Origin: Imbricaverruca yamaguchii
Lineage: Eukaryota; Arthropoda; Thecostraca; Neoverrucidae
Reading direction: 5' to 3'
NCBI GenBank assembly: GCA_034440575.1
Contig: JAOTOL010001603.1
Coordinates: 2,158,001 to 2,222,000 of the forward strand
Length of the DNA stretch: 64,000 bases
A program made the translations under genes and the position numbers. The notes beneath the pieces are model-generated. The model did not search any database. It was not told where the DNA came from and was given only the letters and a program-made list of their open reading frames with translations. Below, piece after piece: positions 57,975-64,000 of this stretch (position 1 is its first letter; each line of letters starts with the position of its first letter).

Positions 57975-58655
57975 GTGAGCAAGTCAATCACGCGGTGGGC
58001 TCCAGGTGAGCCAACCAATCACGCGGTGGGCTCCAGGTGAGCCAACCAATCACGCGGTGGACTCCAGGTGAGCCAACCAATCACGCGGTGTGATCCACGT
58101 GAGCCAGCCAATCACGCGGTGGACTCCAGGTGAGCCAACCAATCACGCGGTGGACTCCAGGTGAGCAAGCAATCACTGGACTCCAGGTGAGCCAACCAAT
58201 CACGCGATGGACTCCAGGTGAGCCAACCAATCACGCGGTGGACTCCAGGTGAGCCAACCAATCACGCGGTGGGATCCACGTGAGCCAGCCAATCACGCGG
58301 TGGGCTCCAGGTGAGCCAACCAATCACGCGGTGGGCTCAAGGTGAGCCAACCAATCACGCGGTGGGCTCAAGGTGAGCCAACCAATCACGCGGTGGGCTC
58401 CAGGTGAGCCAACCAATCACGCGGTGGACTCCAGGTGAGCCAACCAATCACGCGATGGACTCCAGGTGGGGCAGCCAATCACGCGGTGGACTCCAGGTGG
58501 GCCAACCAATCACGCGGTGGGCTCAAGGTGAGCCAACCAATCACGCGGTGGGCTCAAGGTGAGCCAACCAATCACGCGGTGGGCTCCAGGTGAGCCAACC
58601 AATCACGCGGTGGACTCCAGGTGAGCCAGCCAATCACGCGGTGGGATCCAGGTGG
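57945..58655 (+). repeat. Minisatellite, 31-bp unit, about 22 copies, made of the exon 28 end and its donor
   Basis: Unit TCACGCGGTGGGCTCCAG followed by GTGAGCCAACCAA. Copy 1 is the real exon end (TCACGCGGTGGGCTCAAG/GTGAGC). Nearly every later copy keeps CAG/GTGAGC or AAG/GTGAGC, a strong 5' splice site. Confidence 0.98.
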
Positions 58656-58991
58656 GTGAAATAATCACGCGACACAGACTTCAGGTGTGTAAAAACACGA
58701 TGATGGTTGAAAAAATCATGCGGTGGTTCACTAGAAAAGCGCACGGAGAACATCGGATTGGTGAATCTGGTAACGGACGCCGGGTAAGTCAGGCAAACAA
58801 GCGGCGAAAGTCGGGTCGCCGAGAGAATCGTGCGACGGAATCTAGGTGGGTCGAACAAGTACGAAATTACCTATAATTGGACCGCTGTAGCCGATCGATT
58901 GTATACAACAATCACAATTACCGAAGAAACGATGCGAACAAGGTGCACGAACGTTACTTGCATAGATGACCGCAGCCACTGACAGCGGTAC

Positions 58992-59154
58992 TGGTTGGTT
59001 ATTGGTTTTACCACACATCGACCGTTGAGTCATGTAGCATCGCCAATCTCTCACGCCGATTGGTCGCAGCCGAAGAGTAGCGACAGGCGAGACTCGAATC
59101 CACAACCTTTCGATTGTGAGACGAGCAATTTACCCCTAGACTACTCGCTCCCCC
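58992..59154 (-). mobile_element. tRNA-derived SINE, family A
   Basis: Reverse orientation: TGGTTGGTTATTGGTTTTAC tail at left, head TAGTCTAGGGGTAAATTG on the - strand at right, B-box GGATTCGAGTC. Close to the copy at 4314. Confidence 0.85.
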
Positions 59155-59722
59155 CCCCACACAGCGGTACTACGGTGTATTTCCCCGCCCTCTGATATGC
59201 ATATGGCATGCTATTGTTGACGTAGACATTGTAAGTAGTGGAAGGCATCAACATTTGAGCAGAAATGTGCAGCTCGCGGGTGATGTCTGCACAATTATAA
59301 ATTATTCATGAAATAGGGTGGAATATACCACTTCCTGAACACTCAGTCAACATCTTTCTCCAAGAAGTATCGGCATCCTGCCCCTTAGAATGTACACTAT
59401 CAGCTTGAATTTGAGTCTGAGGCATCGAAAGCATTTTAAATGGCACTAATTCTATGGCAAATTTCTACATCCTACTGTGCTCATTTTGACATCTCACACC
59501 TAATGAAAAAGCATTATTTTACCCTTGTGTCTGCATGATTCACGCCGCCTGTTTGACTCACAAATGGTCCGTGAGATGGATGGGAGACCGTGCATGACGT
59601 ACGATAGTACGTTCATATTCAGAGCTGTAGATACAGTGGCCTGTCGTGGCGTTCGCCATTGTTCCTTGCTCTGGCATCTGTGTGGCGTGTGTGTGGCGTC
59701 ACTGCTTTGTTGGTGACGGCAG

Positions 59723-59837
59723 AAATACCTGGACAAGTGTAACGACCAGATCGACAAGATCGTGGCGTTGGTCAGAGGCAAGCTGAAGCTCGGCCACCGC
59801 ATCTCGCTGGGGGCCCTCATCGTCATCGACGTGCACG
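59723..59837 (+). CDS. DNAH7-like: Dynein heavy chain exon 29 (residues 1294-1332)
   Basis: Acceptor GTTGGTGACGGCAG, donor GTAGGT, phase 0 to 1. Peptide KYLDKCNDQIDKIVALVRGK then LGALIVIDVH. The Q...IV.LVRG.L......LGAL..IDVHARD motif spans this exon and the next. Confidence 0.98.
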
Positions 59838-59839
59838 GT

Positions 59840-59975
59840 AGGTGGACACGCCAGTGGACAGTGGACGGTGGACGGTGGACGGTGGACGGTGGACGGTGGA
59901 CGGTGGACGGTGGACGGTGGACGGTGGACGGTGGACGGTGGATGGTGGACGGTGGACGGTGGACGGTGGACGGTG
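59840..59975. repeat. Minisatellite, 8-9-bp unit, at the exon 29 donor
   Basis: (GGACGGT)n units with G variation start about 25 bp after the donor; GCACG/GTAGGTGGAC at the junction resembles the unit GGACGGTGGAC. Confidence 0.9.
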
Positions 59976-61251
59976 GCAGTAGTACCGTGTCGCTTGCAAT
60001 GATTGTCATGTGTAGCGCCGCGGCGTTGCCGGCATACAGGGTCGCGTGGTTTTGCTCGCTTAAGGTCGTGGTGGTAACCGGCTGAGGAACCCACGCAAAT
60101 AACTGGCTATGTCTGAAGTGTGTTCTAGGTTATGTTCAGTTTGACATCGTTGTCGTCAAGTGACACAACCTTCTAACTTCAATATATTCCTATGCATTTC
60201 AAGGAACATTTGCAACACAAATAAACTGAATAACTTGTTAAATATCACATAAAATGGATGATGCCTGACATGGCGAAACATTTCCTTATGTGTGACTACA
60301 ACAAATGGCTGCTTGAGATGTGTCAGTGATTTGCTACACAGGGCATTTATGTGATCCACTGTTGGCGTAATTGAAGGGACTCGACTATTCCACCTTGAGT
60401 TAGCTTGTGCTAGTCATCTTCTTATGTCGGTTTAAAAAAATGTCACCAACTTCAGGACACTAGAGACAGGTTTCCCGATTTGAAGACCAGCTGATTATTG
60501 CACATGGATAGAGTTTGTATTAGCAGGTGGACCTCGGGCACGACCTCGATTTATTTGGATGTCATACTGATTTTCAAAGCCAATTAATGGGCCTACGGTT
60601 GTCAAAGGAGAGAGCACGTGCGGTAGACACGTGGTGTCTGGCGTGCGCATTAAGGCCGTCCCTCGGCCATCCAGCAGCCCCGGCGGCGCGGTGCGGCGGC
60701 GCGCTGCGTCGGCGCCACACCGCTGCGAAGTGATAGATGTGCACTGCGGTGCATTTCAAGCCGTAGCTCGGCCTTAGACATTTCATGCTGATAGTCTTCA
60801 TGGTCATATATCGGACAACTTTTCATTTCGTGTTGTCGAAATTCTGAATCTAGGGTTAAAAATGTCGATAGGATTTTTGTATGATTAAAATAAAAACTTT
60901 GACAAGCCGATATTTCCAAGGCGTCGGCATATATCAGGCAAAACAATTATACAGCATGCTAGGTATCAATTAATTGTCTCCCGTTTTCCGTTTGCAAAGG
61001 ACGAACATTTGCGTTCGTTCGGTTTCTATGTCAATGTTTGTGTACTGAAGCGTTTTGTCAAAAATCGACGATCATAGTATCACCCTGACGTTCCGCATGC
61101 GTGGTATTCCGTGGCATGTTTTTTTTTCTTCTCCAAAGTCGTAGAATTGATCATCAAGTGACAGGTATGGAACATTGCGCGGAGATATTTCGAAGTATTT
61201 TCCACCTTGTCGCGAATATTAATATATATGTGATGGTATTGATATGTGTAC
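59976..61251. other. Intron 29, unique part
   Basis: AT-rich sequence with a GC patch near 60,650-60,730. No exon or known repeat. Confidence 0.55.
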
Positions 61252-61293
61252 TAGGTGAGATCAGCACGGCGTCCGCCGTGCTGATCTCACCTA
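61252..61293. repeat. Perfect palindrome, 20-bp arms, 2-bp loop
   Basis: TAGGTGAGATCAGCACGGCG, TC, then its exact reverse complement. It can extrude as a cruciform or fold as a stable RNA hairpin in intron 29. The arm contains TAG/GTGAGA, a donor-like sequence. Confidence 0.97.
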
Positions 61294-61315
61294 TCTGTGT
61301 GACATATGTGATATG

Positions 61316-61316
<1 letters not shown>

Positions 61317-61368
<52 letters not shown>
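61317..61368. repeat. (TA)n microsatellite
   Basis: About 25 TA dinucleotides, 24 bp downstream of the perfect palindrome. Confidence 0.97.
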
Positions 61369-61369
<1 letters not shown>

Positions 61370-61494
61370 GCGTTGATATATAAGTATTGATACATGAGGA
61401 GGCGAGGGGAGGAGGCAGATTTGATCCGCGTTCAGTGCTGGGCTAATGAGACGAATAACTAGTTCGCAACTTTGGTTTTAACTCTTTCGCTAGG

Positions 61495-61556
61495 GGCGGC
61501 GCCATTAGCCGTTAATGTGCATAACGTGCATCGTGAACCACCCAACAAACAACTCT
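61495..61556 (+). mobile_element. 3' end of a family B SINE
   Basis: GGCGGCGCCATTAGCCGTTA, ATGTGCATAACGTGCATCGT and a CCAACAAACAAC tail; the tRNA-like head is missing. Confidence 0.75.
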
Positions 61557-61798
61557 TTGGCTATGTCTGGCCATCACAAACCGAATTTAACCAATCGAGA
61601 TCAGTTGTGCGGCCAGCAAGCTGACTTGCTGGCATGACATAACTGCTTTAATGTGTCCCTGCTTGAATGCACCGTTGCCGGGATAAAACACGGCCAGATG
61701 TCAGCGCTGGAGTGTTATCAGCGTTACGCGGCGCGGCAACGTGCTGACACGAGTGTGACGCCGTGACGCCGTGCCGTGACGTCACCGTTTTGCGGCAG

Positions 61799-61902
61799 CT
61801 CGTGACGTGGTGCTGCAGCTAACCGAGGAGAACGTCACGTCGCCACTCGACTTCAACTGGATCGCCCAGCTGCGCTACTACTGGGAGAACGACTCGATTA
61901 GG
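61799..61902 (+). CDS. DNAH7-like: Dynein heavy chain exon 30 (residues 1332-1366), last in window
   Basis: Acceptor CCGTTTTGCGGCAG, donor GTGCGT, phase 1 to 0. Peptide RDVVLQLTEENVTSPLDFNW, IAQLRYYWENDSIR. W.(S/A)QLRYYW immediately precedes the AAA1 module, whose YEYLGN and P-loop should follow in the next exons outside the window. Confidence 0.98.
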
Positions 61903-61994
61903 GTGCGTGGCCCGCCTGAGTGGCAGGGTGTCGCCAGGGAGTCGGTGGACTAACGTAACCAAGTTGTTATCGACATGTCAATTGCCTGGCGCCT

Positions 61995-64000
61995 ACTCTG
62001 TCTCCCCTGTATGCGCCTGGCTCCTACTGTTCAGCAGGTCACTGTGTGTCTCCCCTATATGCGCCTGGCTCCTACTGTTCACCAGGTCACTGTGTGTCCC
62101 CTACATGCGCCTGGCTCCTACTGTTCACCAGGTCACTGTGTGTCTCCCCTACATGCGCCTGGCTCCTACTGTTCAGCAGGTCACTGTGTGTCTCCCCTAT
62201 ATGCGCCTGGCTCCTACTGTTCAGCAGGTCACTGTGTGTCTCCCCTGTATGCGCCTGGCTCCTACTGTTCAGCAGGTCACTGTGTCTCTCCCTATATGTG
62301 TCTGGCTCCTACTGTTCACCAGGTCACTGTGTCTCCCCTGTATGCGCCTGGCTCCTACTGTTCACCAGGTCACTGTGTGTCTCCCCTACATGCGCCTGGC
62401 TCCTGCTGTTCACCAGGTCACTGTGTGTCTCCCCTATATGCGCCTGGCTCCTACTGTTCACCAGGTCACTGTGTGTCCCCTACATGCGCCTGGCTCCTAC
62501 TGTTCACCAGGTCACTGTGTGTCTCCCCTACATGCGCCTGGCTCCTACTGTTCACCAGGTCACTGTGTGTCTCCCCTATATGCGCCTGGCTCCTACTGTT
62601 CACCAGGTCACTGTGTCTCCCCTATATGCGCCTGGCTCCTACTGTTCACCAGGTCACTGTGTGTCTCCCCTACATGCGCCTGGCTCCTACTGTTCACCAG
62701 GTCACTGTGTGTCCCCTACATGCGCCTGGCTCCTACTGTTCACCAGGTCACTGTGTCTCCCCTATATGCGCCTGGCTCCTACTGTTCACCAGGTCACTGT
62801 GTGTCCCCTGTATGCGCCTGGCTCCTACTGTTCACCAGGTCACTGTGTGTCCCCTACATGCGCCTGGCTCCTACTGTTCACCAGGTCACTGTGTGTCCCC
62901 TACATGCGCCTGGCTCCTACTGTTCACCAGGTCACTGTGTGTCTCCCCTACATGCGCCTGGCTCCTGCTGTTCACCAGGTCACTGTGTGTCTCCCCTATA
63001 TGTGCCTGGCTCCTACTGTTCACCAGGTCACTGTGTGTCTCCCCTATATGCGCCTGGCTCCTACTGTTCACCAGGTCATGACCAGGTCACTGTGTGTCTC
63101 CCCTATATGCGCCTGGCTCCTACTGTTCACCAGGTCACTGTGTGTCCCCTATATGCGCCTGGCTCCTACTGTTCACCAGGTCACTGTGTGTCCCCTACAT
63201 GCGCCTGGCTCCTACTGTTCACCAGGTCACTGTGTGTCTCCCCTATATGCGCCTGGCTCCTACTGTTCACCAGGTCACGTGTGCCTCACATATATGCGCC
63301 TGGCTCCTACTGTTCACCAGGTCACTGTGTGTCTCCCCTATATGCGCCTGGCTCCTACTGTTCACCAGGTCACTGTGTGTCACTGGCCTGGCTCCTACTG
63401 TTCACCAGGTCATTGTTGCCTGGCTCCTACTGTTCACCAGGTCACTGTGTGTCCCCTACATGCGCCTGGCTCCTACTGTTCACCAGGTCACTGTGTGTCT
63501 CCCCTACATGCGCCTGGCTCCTACTGTTCACCAGGTCACTGTGTGTCCCCTGTATGCGCCTGGCTCCTACTGTTCACCAGGTCACTGTGTGTCTCCCCTG
63601 TATGCGCCTGGCTCCTACTGTTCACCAGGTCACTGTGTGTCTCCCCTGTATGCGCCTGGCTCCTACTGTTCACCAGGTCACTGTGTGTCTCCCCTATATG
63701 CGCCTGGCTCCTACTGTTCACCAGGTCACTGTGTGTCTGCTCCCTAGTCATGCGCCTGGCTCCTACTGTTCACCAGGTCACTGTGTCTCCCCTATATGCG
63801 CCTGGCTCCTACTGTTCACCAGGTCACTGTGTGTCTCCCCTGTATGCGCCTGGCTCCTACTGTTCACCAGGTCACTGTGTGTCTCCCCTATATGCGCCTG
63901 GCTCCTACTGTTCACCAGGTCACTGTGTGTCTCCCCTGTATGTGCCTGGCTCCTACTGTTCACCAGGTCACTGTGTGTCTCCCCTGTATGCGCCTGGCTC
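61995..64000 (+). repeat. Minisatellite, 48-bp (some 45-bp) unit, over 40 copies, runs off the window
   Basis: Unit with TATGCGCCTGGCTCCTACTG and TTCACCAGGTCACTGTGTGT. Starts about 90 bp after the exon 30 donor. Each unit carries a pyrimidine-rich acceptor-like CTACTGTTCACCAG before GTCACTGTG. The period of 16 codons leaves long ORFs on both strands that I do not consider coding. Confidence 0.97.

Noticed and set aside
61975..63747. Two long + strand ORFs rich in APGSYCS / CAWLLLFTRS
   Set aside because: They are a 16-codon reading of the intronic 48-bp minisatellite. The frame changes with each 45-bp unit, and both strands are open.

Overview
The window is eukaryotic nuclear DNA from an animal that builds motile cilia or flagella. 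The protein signal comes in short GC-rich exons with GT-AG splice sites, separated by repeat-rich introns. There are tRNA-derived SINEs and a CR1-like LINE, and no operons. The density of minisatellites, the CR1 element with a TCTTTATG tail and the GC-ending codons suggest an invertebrate. I cannot name the species from sequence alone.

The main gene is an axonemal dynein heavy chain of the single-headed inner-arm group, most like DNAH7 (DNAH3/7/12 clade), on the + strand. I resolve 30 coding exons from 12,376 to 61,902. They join without a phase conflict into 4,098 nt (1,366 codons): the whole N-terminal stem and linker. The window ends just before the AAA1 P-loop, so the motor lies to the right. 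Of the 29 introns, 28 are GT-AG and one (after exon 25) is GC-AG. At the left edge, the first coding exon of an unidentified secreted or membrane protein runs off the window on the - strand (553 to 275).

Layout: 0-0.6 kb, - strand first exon plus a minisatellite; 0.6-12.3 kb, upstream region with SINEs, arrays, an inverted-repeat pair carrying microsatellites, and three sequences that fit the RFX X-box consensus of ciliary genes; 12.4-21.7 kb, exons 1-7; 21.7-31.8 kb, a 10-kb intron with inverted SINE copies and a 5'-truncated CR1 inserted into an older inverted-repeat element; 31.8-51.7 kb, exons 8-26; 51.7-57.1 kb, a 5.4-kb intron with possible alternative first exons; 57.1-61.9 kb, exons 27-30; 62-64 kb, a 48-bp minisatellite running off the right edge.

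The most unusual feature is the relation of the minisatellites to the splice sites. In many introns the repeat unit is a copy of that intron's own exon edge plus splice site, and the array abuts the exon (exons 4, 7, 10, 12, 13, 16, 28 and others; also the - strand gene). This produces rows of duplicated donors or acceptors. The exon 7 array has a 69-bp unit that stays open in the dynein frame, so alternative acceptor use could lengthen the protein in 23-residue steps. I see no bacterial-type system, CRISPR array or functional rRNA/tRNA gene.
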